From CAMDPA01 sp965223035 (lineage in GTDB: Bacteria; Pseudomonadota; Alphaproteobacteria; Rhizobiales; Hyphomicrobiaceae), in NCBI GenBank assembly GCA_965223035.1, contig OZ244980.1, positions 4,402,001-4,466,000 of the forward strand: a stretch of DNA of 64,000 nt, read 5' to 3'. Both the position numbers and the translations under genes were made by a program. Position 1 is the stretch's first letter. Each line of letters opens with the position of its first letter. Shown in pieces: positions 17,726 to 26,049 of this stretch. The notes beneath the pieces were generated by a model. It was not told the origin of the DNA. It ran no database searches and saw only the letters and a program-made list of their open reading frames with translations.

Positions 17726-17787
17726 TAGAGCAACCTGCCTTTAATCGGGATCGTTCCGATTCCGATCAAAGGCAGAAAGTTGCTCTA
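17726..17787. repeat. Palindromic repeat type A
   Basis: Arms TAGAGCAACCTGCCTTTAAT and ATCAAAGGCAG..TTGCTCTA surround the centre CGGGATCGTTCCGATTCC. An AAA insertion slightly lengthens the right arm. It has the same orientation as the hybrid copy at 974-1035, so the catabolic block lies between two direct copies. Confidence 0.88.
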
Positions 17788-17942
17788 AGCTGTTTTCCAA
17801 CATCGAATGGCCGAGCCGTGACAGGACTTGGAAAGTTCCCCTTTTTAATTTGCAGAGCGCTTTGCGCAGGGTTTCTGTGGACAGTTATAGCTCGAAATTC
17901 GGTTGGCGGTGGTTTCATGGTGGTTACATGCAGCCAACACAC

Positions 17943-17967
17943 AAAAAGCCCGCCGAAATGGCGGGCT
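17943..17967 (-). terminator. Rho-independent terminator of tRNA-fMet
   Basis: On the minus strand, AGCCCGCC-ATTTC-GGCGGGCT forms an 8-bp stem followed by a T-run, starting 30 bases after the tRNA 3' end. Confidence 0.85.
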
Positions 17968-17996
17968 ATATTCTCCAATGAATGTAATTGGATAGT

Positions 17997-18073
<77 letters not shown>

Positions 18074-18518
18074 TCACCAATTAATCCGGCCGGCTTGTGG
18101 CCACCGACAACCTGGTGCAGTCGACCATGTTGCCGTCGGCCACGATGCCGTCGCAGCGCCGGAGGTTTACCGCAGCTTACGGCCGTCGCGATGGCTTTGG
18201 GGCCCATCCGCCGGACCCGGCCACGTCAACGCCATGCCGGAAAACGACACCAGCACTGCCGCCTGAAGCCATGGCTTCGACGAACCAGCAGGCACCGCTC
18301 GTGTTCAACAAGCCGTCATATATACCATGTGGATCGGCGATGTGAAGATGTTTGCTTGAGAATTCGCCCGGGCGGTTGGGGCGATGTTGTCGCGCCCGTC
18401 GAGCCGCGTCGGGCGAAGATGCGCGATCGGTGCAAGGACAAGGGGTCAGATCGGGCGCCGCAGTTTCCATGGTGGACCGACAGCGCTAAGATGGCGGCAA
18501 GCCAGGAGGATCGACAGC
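18074..18518. other. Intergenic stretch, no gene seen
   Basis: This 445-bp interval lies between the tRNA and the oxygenase-like gene. Several short frames exist on both strands, but none has a recognisable domain or a good ribosome site. It presumably contains the promoters of both neighbours. Confidence 0.5.
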
Positions 18519-19358
18519 ATGACCCTAGCGCCAATGGAGACAGGCGACGACCGAACCACGGGCGTTGTGGCGACGTTGAACTATGCCGTCGATGACGGCA
18601 CCGTCCCGGTCAATCAGACCTTCGCCAACGACACCACGGCCCGCTTTATCTCTGGATCGATTGCGCCCCACCAGGTCAGGATCGAGGACCTGCGGCCGAT
18701 CCGCGCCACGCTCTCGCTGGAGCGCAACGGTTTCGTATTGGTCGATCAGACCAGCGCGGTCACCGACTTCTACGACGAGGCCCAGGTGCGTACCATCTAC
18801 TATCCGGAGATGGTCGCCCTCATCAAAAGGGCCTCCGGCGCCCGCCGCGTCGAGGTGTTCGACCATACCGTGCGCAACGGCGATGAGACGATCAGGACCG
18901 AACGGCAGGTGCGCGAGCCGGTTCAGCGCGTGCACAATGATTACACCGAGTGGTCCGGCCCGCAGCGGGTGCGCGACATCATGGGCGCTGAGGCCGAAAC
19001 GTTGATGGGTGGCCGGTTCGCGGTGATTCAGGTCTGGCGCCCGATCAATCACCCGGTGATGCGAGATCCGCTTGCGTTTGCCGATGGCGGCTCGGTGCCG
19101 TTCGACGATTTCCTGATCTCCGAGCGCCGCTATCCGGACCGCGTCGGCCAGACCTATGTCGTCAAGTACAATCCAGTACACCGTTGGTATTATGTCCCGA
19201 ACATGCGCCCCGACGAAACGGTGGTGTTCACCGTCTACGATTCGGCACGCGATGGCCGCGTGCGGTTCACGGCACATACCGCGTTCGCGGACCCGACCAG
19301 CCCACCGGATGCCGCCCCGCGCGAAAGCATCGAAATTCGGACGTTGGCGTTTTTTTAA
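18519..19358 (+). CDS. CmcJ/NvfI-like Fe(II)/2-oxoglutarate oxygenase family protein
   Basis: The 279-residue protein resembles the CmcJ/AsaB/NvfI family, known mainly from fungal and actinobacterial secondary metabolism. The iron-binding HxD is in RVHNDYTEWSGPQRVRDI, the FAVIQVWRPINHPVMRDPLA core follows, and the distal His is in RFTAHTAFADP. The start MTLAPMETGDD is chosen because AGGAGG lies upstream at 18504-18509. It stands alone, so its substrate cannot be guessed from neighbours. Confidence 0.75.
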   Translation: MTLAPMETGDDRTTGVVATLNYAVDDGTVPVNQTFANDTTARFISGSIAPHQVRIEDLRPIRATLSLERNGFVLVDQTSAVTDFYDEAQVRTIYYPEMVALIKRASGARRVEVFDHTVRNGDETIRTERQVREPVQRVHNDYTEWSGPQRVRDIMGAEAETLMGGRFAVIQVWRPINHPVMRDPLAFADGGSVPFDDFLISERRYPDRVGQTYVVKYNPVHRWYYVPNMRPDETVVFTVYDSARDGRVRFTAHTAFADPTSPPDAAPRESIEIRTLAFF

Positions 19359-19435
19359 CCGCCGACCAGTGATCATCGCTCCGCCGGCGGCCTCGAACAT
19401 ACCGCCATTTCAGGGGCTTACCTCTTGTAAAGGAG

Positions 19436-19490
19436 GTGAGCCGTACCATATAATCGATGCGAAGCTGCATATAATCCACGGCGGTACGCT
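19436..19490 (+). other. Structured AT-richer segment ahead of the Cys4 protein gene
   Basis: CGTACC (19442-19447) can pair with GGTACG (19483-19488). Inside, CATATAATC occurs twice (19447-19455 and 19468-19476), 21 bp apart, flanking a small ATGC/GCAT hairpin. The first few bases (AAAGGAGGTGA, 19430-19440) look like a strong ribosome site but are not followed by a useful frame. It may be a leader structure or small RNA. I do not recognise it. Confidence 0.35.
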
Positions 19491-19564
19491 TCTGACAGGG
19501 GGGCGTGGCGTCTCTTTCGTGCCCGAGGAGGCCGTTCCTTGGCACCAACAGTATAGTTGCTCTA

Positions 19565-19717
19565 ATGACCGATCAGCTCGAGACCGATGCCCCCCTCAAG
19601 GAAGAGGAGGTCAAGATCAGACGTTGCCTCATGTGCCGGAAGTCATTTGAAAGCGCGTGGGCCGGCGAACGCATTTGCCGCAAATGCAAATCGACCTCCA
19701 CGTGGCGGTCCGGGTGA
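19565..19717 (+). CDS. Small Cys4 zinc-ribbon-like protein, 50 residues
   Basis: MTDQLETDAPLKEEEV is followed by RRCLMCRKSFESAWAGERIC and RKCK, two CxxC knuckles 15 or so residues apart, with a WRSG end. Similar 50-70 residue proteins are common and conserved in alphaproteobacteria, with no established function. They probably bind one zinc ion. Confidence 0.75.
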   Translation: MTDQLETDAPLKEEEVKIRRCLMCRKSFESAWAGERICRKCKSTSTWRSG

Positions 19718-20108
19718 CGCCTTAAGCTTGGTCGGTGTTCACGCACGCATCATCGGACGCGATCGCCGAGCGATGCTTGCAGACGGGATGGCGAACAACG
19801 TTTCGCTCCCGCGATGAGCCAAGCACTCCTCACCATTCCGTGCCCGCGATACTGCCGCCCTCCACCCAGCGCCTTCTGGTAGAATAATTCGTTAAACTCA
19901 ATCTTAAGGCGCATCGACGGCCGCGACGTCGAACGCAGGAACGTCGAACGCAAGAACGTCGAACGCGGGCGACCATGGTTGCTATCGGGGCCCTTTCGGC
20001 GCTGCGTTGCGCGGGTTGCCATCGGGCTTTTTTTCCGCGGCTTGGGTCGCCAACGACGTGAGAGTGGGAACGCGGGAACACGCAACCTAACCGGAGCGGA
20101 GGCGGTGG
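19718..20108. other. Intergenic stretch with a short tandem repeat
   Basis: This 391-bp interval has no convincing gene. At 19923-19967 the core CGTCGAACGC is repeated three times with a 15-bp period. Confidence 0.6.
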
Positions 20109-21083
20109 ATGGGTCAGCTGGTGGACGGCAGGTGGACTGACGACAACGTTTTGCAGCAGCATGACGACACGGGCCTCTACGTGAAGCGAACCTCGTTGTT
20201 CCGGGACTTGATCAATCCGGACCGAGACTCACCGTTTCCCGCGGAAACCGGTCGCTACCACCTCTATTGCGCCGTGGCATGTCCGTGGGCGCATCGCGCG
20301 ACGCTGATGCGCACACTTAAAAATCTGGCTCCGCACATCACGCTGACCAACACCGTGCAAGAGGTCGACGGGCAAGGTTGGTCGTTCGGCGAGGCCGGGC
20401 ACGATGTGCCGGGCACCGATCATCACGCGCGCTGGTTGCACGAACTCTACGCCATCGCACAGCCAGATTGCACCTCACGGGTGACCGTGCCCATGATCTG
20501 GGACGCCAAGACCAAGCGCGTCGTCTCCAACGAATCCTCCGAGATCATCCGCATGTTCAATGCCGCTTTCGGCGAGATCGCGGAGCCTTCGTCTGACTTT
20601 TATCCGCTGCCCCTGCGCGCGCGGATCGACGAGACCAACGCGCTGATCCTCAAGGGCATCAACAACGCCGTCAACGGCTGCGGATATTCCGTCTCGCAAC
20701 AGGCCTACGACGCCTCCGTCAAGCTCCTCTTCGACACCCTCGACAGCCTCGAGGCGCGGCTTGCGGGGCAGCGCTTCCTGTGTGGTGACGTGCAAACCGA
20801 GGCCGACTGGCGCTTGTTCCCGAGCTTAGTGCGCTTCGACCCGTGCTACGTCACCGGCTACAAGTGCAATCTCAGGCGACTCAGCGACTATCATCATCTT
20901 TCCAACTACCTGCGCGATCTCTACCAAACGCCCGGGATCGCCGAGGTGTGCGACATTGACGGCATGAAGCAAGGCGTGTTCAGCCGAGCCGGGCCCGTGG
21001 GGTCGAACGGTATCATCCCGGCCGGTCCGCTGGTCGACCACAGCCAGCCCCACGACAGGGCCAATCTCAGCGCGCGCGGGTAG
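20109..21083 (+). CDS. Glutathionyl-hydroquinone reductase (Xi-class glutathione transferase)
   Basis: The 324-residue protein has the Xi-class active site CPWAHR with Cys58, followed by the GST C-terminal helical domain with ETDWR-like QTEADWRLFPSLVRFDPCYV. Family members reduce glutathionyl-hydroquinones with glutathione, releasing hydroquinone and GSSG. GGAGG lies upstream of the ATG. The reaction product would be a substrate of the hydroquinone dioxygenase about 6 kb away, but the genes are not in one operon. Confidence 0.9.
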   Translation: MGQLVDGRWTDDNVLQQHDDTGLYVKRTSLFRDLINPDRDSPFPAETGRYHLYCAVACPWAHRATLMRTLKNLAPHITLTNTVQEVDGQGWSFGEAGHDVPGTDHHARWLHELYAIAQPDCTSRVTVPMIWDAKTKRVVSNESSEIIRMFNAAFGEIAEPSSDFYPLPLRARIDETNALILKGINNAVNGCGYSVSQQAYDASVKLLFDTLDSLEARLAGQRFLCGDVQTEADWRLFPSLVRFDPCYVTGYKCNLRRLSDYHHLSNYLRDLYQTPGIAEVCDIDGMKQGVFSRAGPVGSNGIIPAGPLVDHSQPHDRANLSARG

Positions 21084-21194
21084 CATGGACCTCGTGCCAA
21101 AGTGTAGGGGATTGTTCGCACGATAAGCGGGACCGGCGCAGCGACGTGCTGTTCCCAGCGACCGATCACGGTGCTGACATTAAGGGCTCCGCCG

Positions 21195-22691
21195 ATGACG
21201 TTGGAAAATGAGCAGGATCGGATTTTTGATTTTGACAACAGCTACGCGCGGCTGCCGCGGCAGATGTTTGTTCGTCTCGATCCCACCCCCGTTGGCGCGC
21301 CGCGCTTGCTCAAACTGAATGTGGATCTGGCGCGCGAGTTGATGCTCGATCCTGAACGGCTGAGCGCGCCCGAAGGTGTGGCGGTGCTCGCCGGCAATCA
21401 CGTGCCGGAGGGCGCGGAGCCGATCGCTACCGCCTATGCCGGGCACCAATTCGGCGTGTTCGTACCGCAGCTCGGAGATGGCCGGGCCGTGCTGCTTGGC
21501 GAAGTGATCGGCCGGGATGGCAGGCGCCGCGACATTCAATTGAAGGGCTCCGGCCCGACCCCATTTTCGCGCAACGGCGACGGTCGTGCGGCGCTCGGCC
21601 CGGTGTTGCGCGAGTATCTCCTCAGCGAAGCGATGGCCGCGCTCGGCGTGCCGACCACCCGCGCGCTGGCGGCGGTCGCGACAGGTGAAGCGGTTTATCG
21701 CGAAAGCCCGCTACCCGGTGCCCTGTTAACCCGTGTGGCGGCCAGCCACATTCGGGTTGGCAGCTTTCAGTATTTTGCGGCCCGCAGGGATCTGGCGGCC
21801 GTCAAGGCTTTGGCCGATCATACCATCGCACGCCACTACCCCGAGCTGGCCGATGCCGATCATCGCTATCTGGCGCTGCTCGAAACGGTGGTCGATCGAC
21901 AGGCCAAGCTGATCGCGCAGTGGATGTCGATCGGCTTCATCCATGGTGTAATGAACACGGACAACACGTCTGTGGCCGGTGAGACCATCGACTACGGCCC
22001 CTGCGCCTTTTTGGACGTTTATCATCCCGACACCGTGTTCAGCTCGATCGACCGGGGCGGACGCTATGCTTATGCCAATCAACCCCGATTGGGGCGCTGG
22101 AATTTGGGGCGCTTCGCTGAAGCCATCCTCACGCTGATCGACGACGATCCCAAAACCGCCGTCGACAAAGCCCAACGGGCGGTCGATGGCTTTCCCGAAA
22201 CGTTCGAATCTCATCATCTCGCTGGGCTGAGACGGAAGCTGGGTCTGATGACGGCCGAGCCCGACGATGATGCGCTGGCGCGGGACTTGTTGCGTCGGAT
22301 GGCGCTTGGCCGGGCCGATTTCACGTTGACATTTCGAAGCCTGGCAGCGGCCGCGCAGGAACAGAACGGCGATGCGGCGCTGCAAGAGCTGTTCAACGAC
22401 CCGAGTCTTTGGCTGGACTGGGCGCCACGCTGGCGGGCCCGTCTGGCTCAAGAGCCGGTCGACCCCGCCCAGCGCCGCCGTGACATGGATGCGATCAACC
22501 CGTGCTACATCCCCCGCAATCATCTGGTCGAGGAGGTGATCAGCGCAGCTGTCGACAACGGTGACCTGGCACCCTTCCATCGGCTGCACGAGGTCCTCAG
22601 CGCACCCTTTGACGATCAGCCCGCATCGAAGCGCTTCGCGGACCCACCGCGCTCAGACCAGATCATCCACCAAACGTTTTGCGGAACCTAG
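21195..22691 (+). CDS. selO: SelO-family protein adenylyltransferase (YdiU)
   Basis: The 498-residue pseudokinase-fold protein shows FDNSYARLP, ATAYAGHQFGVFVPQLGDGRA, QLKGSGPTPFSRNGDGRAAL, GFIHGVMNTDNTSVAGETIDYGPCAF and a QTFCGT C-terminus. SelO transfers AMP to Ser/Thr/Tyr of redox proteins. Despite its name the bacterial form usually has Cys, not selenocysteine, and it has Cys here. The start MTLENEQDR at 21195 is preferred to an in-frame ATG 24 bp upstream. The stop TAG is also the first three bases of a type A palindrome. Confidence 0.92.
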   Translation: MTLENEQDRIFDFDNSYARLPRQMFVRLDPTPVGAPRLLKLNVDLARELMLDPERLSAPEGVAVLAGNHVPEGAEPIATAYAGHQFGVFVPQLGDGRAVLLGEVIGRDGRRRDIQLKGSGPTPFSRNGDGRAALGPVLREYLLSEAMAALGVPTTRALAAVATGEAVYRESPLPGALLTRVAASHIRVGSFQYFAARRDLAAVKALADHTIARHYPELADADHRYLALLETVVDRQAKLIAQWMSIGFIHGVMNTDNTSVAGETIDYGPCAFLDVYHPDTVFSSIDRGGRYAYANQPRLGRWNLGRFAEAILTLIDDDPKTAVDKAQRAVDGFPETFESHHLAGLRRKLGLMTAEPDDDALARDLLRRMALGRADFTLTFRSLAAAAQEQNGDAALQELFNDPSLWLDWAPRWRARLAQEPVDPAQRRRDMDAINPCYIPRNHLVEEVISAAVDNGDLAPFHRLHEVLSAPFDDQPASKRFADPPRSDQIIHQTFCGT

Positions 22692-22823
22692 CGCAACCTG
22701 CCTTTAATCGGAATCGGAACGATCCCGATTAAAGGCAGGTTGCTCTACACTTTAAGAGCGATCATCTTTGCGCCTTGAATCGGAACCGGCTTTTCGGTTC
22801 CGATTTAAGGCGCGATGATCTAG
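22689..22823. repeat. Composite palindromic repeat, A then B
   Basis: Type A occupies 22689-22747 in reverse orientation (centre CGGAATCGGAACGATCCCG). Type B follows at 22748-22823 (CACTTTAAGAGCGATCATC through GGCGCGATGATCTAG), with arms CGGAACCG and CGGTTCCG. The selO stop codon TAG is the left end of the element. A partial type C (GCGTTTCAG..GAGCTGGAAT) continues to about 22870. Confidence 0.88.
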
Positions 22824-22884
22824 CGCGTTTCAGTATGAGCTGGAATCCTCTCGCGCCGCCGGCACCACGCGCGGTCCATCCAGG

Positions 22885-23370
22885 TTACAGCTGGCCGCCG
22901 AACAGCACACCTTGAAACACCTGGTACCTGAGCAACTTCTCAAACACGAGCCAAGTCACCAAGGTGATGGCAGCCGCCGAAATGAAGGCGGTCGACCATC
23001 GCATGCGACCCTGAACCAGCATGAACCCGAGCGTATAAAGCGGAATGGCGGCTATGAAACCGATCAAGCCGACAAGGACCACGAAGCCCAGCAACCAGAG
23101 GCATGCGACGGTGGCGATCGAAACGGATGCCGTGCCGTCGGATACAGTCGAACTGTCGAGTGGTTTTCCAGACAACACCGTGTTGAGCAAGCGACCGACG
23201 ACCGTATCGGTCTGTGCGACGATGTCGACCAGCGTGAGCACGACCGCCGTCCAGCCAATCAGTACCGGCATGGTTTGCTGGCGCCCCTCGTAGGTGTAAC
23301 TCCAAACCAGATAGATCGCGGCGATCGCAAAACCCAGCCCAGCGGACAGCAATCGTACGGTGCGGCTCAT
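22885..23370 (-). CDS. tctB: Tripartite tricarboxylate transporter, small membrane subunit (TctB)
   Basis: A 161-residue protein with four hydrophobic segments, the expected size and topology of TctB, overlapping tctA by 4 bp (ATGA). The order here is tctC-tctA-tctB on the minus strand. The start MSRTVRLLSAG is chosen by the overlap; the upstream extension lies inside tctA. Confidence 0.82.
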   Translation of the reverse strand: MSRTVRLLSAGLGFAIAAIYLVWSYTYEGRQQTMPVLIGWTAVVLTLVDIVAQTDTVVGRLLNTVLSGKPLDSSTVSDGTASVSIATVACLWLLGFVVLVGLIGFIAAIPLYTLGFMLVQGRMRWSTAFISAAAITLVTWLVFEKLLRYQVFQGVLFGGQL

Positions 23371-24875
23371 CGTGCGGTGCCCTTCGAGCCATCGTGGCGG
23401 CGGGCGAAGATGAAGCGGAGCGCCGGCAACAACAGACACAGCGCCGTCATTACGAACAACACCAGCGAGATCTGCCGCGAAAAGAAGATCGTCCATTGCC
23501 CATCTGCCATGGCGATCGATTGATGGAAGCTGCGTTCGGCGAGCTCACCTAACACCAAGGCGATGACCATGGTAATGCGTGGAAACTCGAAACGGATCAT
23601 GGCAAAGCCGATCACGCCGAAAATCGCCGCCAACACCACATCGCCGAATTGCCCTTTGAGGGCATAGACGCCGACCAGGGCGACGGCGACGACGGCTGGA
23701 ACCAGAAGGTTGACGTTGACGAGGGTGATCATCGAGAGCTGGCGGGACACCATCAAGCCAAACAACGAAGCGAGAATGGTCGAGGCGGTCAGCGCCAGGA
23801 TGATGCTGATCACCACCTCCTCCTCTTCGAGCAAGAGCATCGGTCCCGGTTCGATCCCGTGCAAAATCAGCACGCCGAGAAAGATCGCCGATTCGGCGCT
23901 TCCCGGAATGCCGAACGTCAGCGTCGGAATCAGCGAACCACCATCTTTCGCATTGTTCGCCGATTCCGGCGCGATCACGCCCTTGATGTTGCCTTTGCCG
24001 AATGTGTCGCGGTCCTTCGACGTCTGTACCGTCGCGGTGTAGGCCAGAAACGAGGCCACCGTGCCACCGACCCCGGGCAATGCGCCTATGAAGGTGCCGA
24101 TCGCAGATCCGCGCAACAAGATGCCCCAATGTCGGTAGACGGCGGCAATTCCCGACCACACACCGCTGATGGCGCCGGTCGAGCGCTCGGCGGCCACGGT
24201 GCCGCCCTTGACCGTGAGATTAATCATCTCGGACAGCGCAAACAGGCCGACCAAGGTCGGCACCAGGGGAATGCCATCCTTCAAATATTCCAGGCCGGCC
24301 GTGAACCGGTAGCCGCCGCTGACGGTGTCGTAGCCAACAAGCGCCAACATCAATCCGAACAGGGCGCTGATCAGACCGCGCAAGAAGGCGCCGCCGGTGG
24401 ATACGGCAATGGCCGAGAGCCCGAGCATGGCGAGCATGAAGAACTCGGGCGGCCCGAATGATAAAACGATCAGCTTGGCGGCGGGGATGATCGCTACCAG
24501 TGTGAAGATGCCGATTAAGCCACCGGTCGATGAAGCCGCCGCAGCGGCGCCGATCGCCATCCCGGCTTTGCCTTGCTGAGCCAACGGGTAGCCGTCAAAA
24601 CAGGTCGCTGCATTGGGCGCAATTCCCGGTGTGTTGAGCAGGATCGCGGCCACCGACCCGCCAAATGACGTGGCACCCATCACGCCGCCGATCATGGTGA
24701 TCGCGAGCCAGGGCTCCATGCCGAAAGTCAATGGCATCAACAAAGCGATGGCGGTGGTGCCACCCAGGCCTGGCACGGCGCCAAATACGAGGCCGACGAT
24801 CACACCAAGGCAAAGGTAAAGCGTGCCCTGCCAGGTGAACAGAAGTGCTAGGCCGGATGCGAGTGCGTCAAACAC
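23367..24875 (-). CDS. tctA: Tripartite tricarboxylate transporter, large permease (TctA)
   Basis: The 502-residue protein has about twelve membrane segments and the family motifs GAVPGLGGTTAIALLMPLTFG near the N-terminus and its inverted-repeat partner GALPGVGGTVASFLAY, plus PESANNAKDGGSLIPTLTFG. It uses an ion gradient to import a carboxylate delivered by TctC. The actual substrate cannot be told, since this family is highly diversified. Confidence 0.92.
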   Translation of the reverse strand: MFDALASGLALLFTWQGTLYLCLGVIVGLVFGAVPGLGGTTAIALLMPLTFGMEPWLAITMIGGVMGATSFGGSVAAILLNTPGIAPNAATCFDGYPLAQQGKAGMAIGAAAAASSTGGLIGIFTLVAIIPAAKLIVLSFGPPEFFMLAMLGLSAIAVSTGGAFLRGLISALFGLMLALVGYDTVSGGYRFTAGLEYLKDGIPLVPTLVGLFALSEMINLTVKGGTVAAERSTGAISGVWSGIAAVYRHWGILLRGSAIGTFIGALPGVGGTVASFLAYTATVQTSKDRDTFGKGNIKGVIAPESANNAKDGGSLIPTLTFGIPGSAESAIFLGVLILHGIEPGPMLLLEEEEVVISIILALTASTILASLFGLMVSRQLSMITLVNVNLLVPAVVAVALVGVYALKGQFGDVVLAAIFGVIGFAMIRFEFPRITMVIALVLGELAERSFHQSIAMADGQWTIFFSRQISLVLFVMTALCLLLPALRFIFARRHDGSKGTAR

Positions 24876-24964
24876 GGAAGACCTTGTTCACATCGGACAC
24901 GGCCCGCGTCCAGATGGCTGGAGGCGGGCCGGTTCGCAGACTTTCCGTCTTGGTGGGTGACCGA

Positions 24965-25915
24965 TCAGCCCTTGCGGCCCAGCGCCGCCTTGTACTTAAG
25001 ATAAAACTTCATCACGCCGTCGACCCGCTCGGCTGTCTCGGCGGCATTCGCCGGCAAGAACGGACGCTTTTTGGTCTTGGCCTTGAATTCAGGATCGGCC
25101 ATCGCCTTCAGCATCGCTTGTTCCAAAATCTTGACGCGCTCCGCCGGCATCCCCGGAGGCCCACCAACCAGGCGCTCCAGACCCATATTCTCAAGCTCAG
25201 GATAACCGGCTGAACGGATCGTCGGCACGCCCTTGAAGCTGCTGTTATCTTCGAACGTCACGATCATCCGGGCGTCACCGGATTGAGCGTATTTGCGAAC
25301 CGAGGTCACCAGCACGAACGCGCCATCGCCATCGCCACGAACCGCCGCCAAGATGAACTGCTTGGACCCCTTGTATCCGGTGAGCATCTTGAATGGAAAA
25401 CCGATCACCGTGGCGGCCACGGAGCTTGCCGTGTAGCCGGTCGATCCAAAGCCCGTCGTGGTGATCTTAAACGGCCGGCCAAGGTTCTTGATGTCGTCAA
25501 GCGACGTTATCTTGCTGTTGGCGCCGACCATCAGCGCGTAGGTTCCCCGCGCCAGTCGGGCGATCCAGCTGGCCTTTTTGATGTCAAACTCGGTCTTTTC
25601 GCCGATCAACGCTGGAATCGCCATGCCCGGCATGTTGAAGATCGCGATCGTGTACCCGTCCGGCTTGGCTCGGTACAGCTGCGAAATGCCCTTGCTGCCA
25701 CCGGCGCCGGAAACATTCCTGGGCACCACGTTGACCTTATTTGGCAGGTATTTCTCAAGATACGGTGCGATCGCGCGCACAGTCCTGTCGAAACCGCCGC
25801 CAGCGCTATAGGGAATGATGAATGTGATGTCCTTGTCTGGAAACGCGCCAGCGCTCGAGGGCGCCATGGAAATCGCCAGCAATCCGGTACACGCGACCAA
25901 CATCGATCGGATCAT
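24965..25915 (-). CDS. tctC: Tripartite tricarboxylate transporter, substrate-binding protein (TctC/Bug)
   Basis: The 316-residue exported protein has a cleavable signal (MIRSMLVACTGLLAISMA), PDKDITFIIPYSAGGGFDRTVR and the Bug-type VPRNVSGAGGSKGISQLYRAKPDGYT. A GGAGGAG site precedes the start. It belongs with the two downstream membrane subunits, about 90 bp away. Confidence 0.9.
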   Translation of the reverse strand: MIRSMLVACTGLLAISMAPSSAGAFPDKDITFIIPYSAGGGFDRTVRAIAPYLEKYLPNKVNVVPRNVSGAGGSKGISQLYRAKPDGYTIAIFNMPGMAIPALIGEKTEFDIKKASWIARLARGTYALMVGANSKITSLDDIKNLGRPFKITTTGFGSTGYTASSVAATVIGFPFKMLTGYKGSKQFILAAVRGDGDGAFVLVTSVRKYAQSGDARMIVTFEDNSSFKGVPTIRSAGYPELENMGLERLVGGPPGMPAERVKILEQAMLKAMADPEFKAKTKKRPFLPANAAETAERVDGVMKFYLKYKAALGRKG

Positions 25916-26049
25916 AGGCACTCCTCCCACTTTGTCATCTGTTCAGCGTAGCCTGATGGTCGAGCGTAGCCCGTTGTCGGATAGCTGGCAATTCGCCGAC
26001 CTCGGCAGCGCAGGCCACAATCAACCAATCCGATGCCTGCGTCTATCGA

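Noticed and set aside
21195..22691. SelO as a third selenoprotein
   Set aside because: The C-terminal redox residue is encoded as Cys (TTFCGT-like end, QTFCGT) and there is no in-frame TGA.
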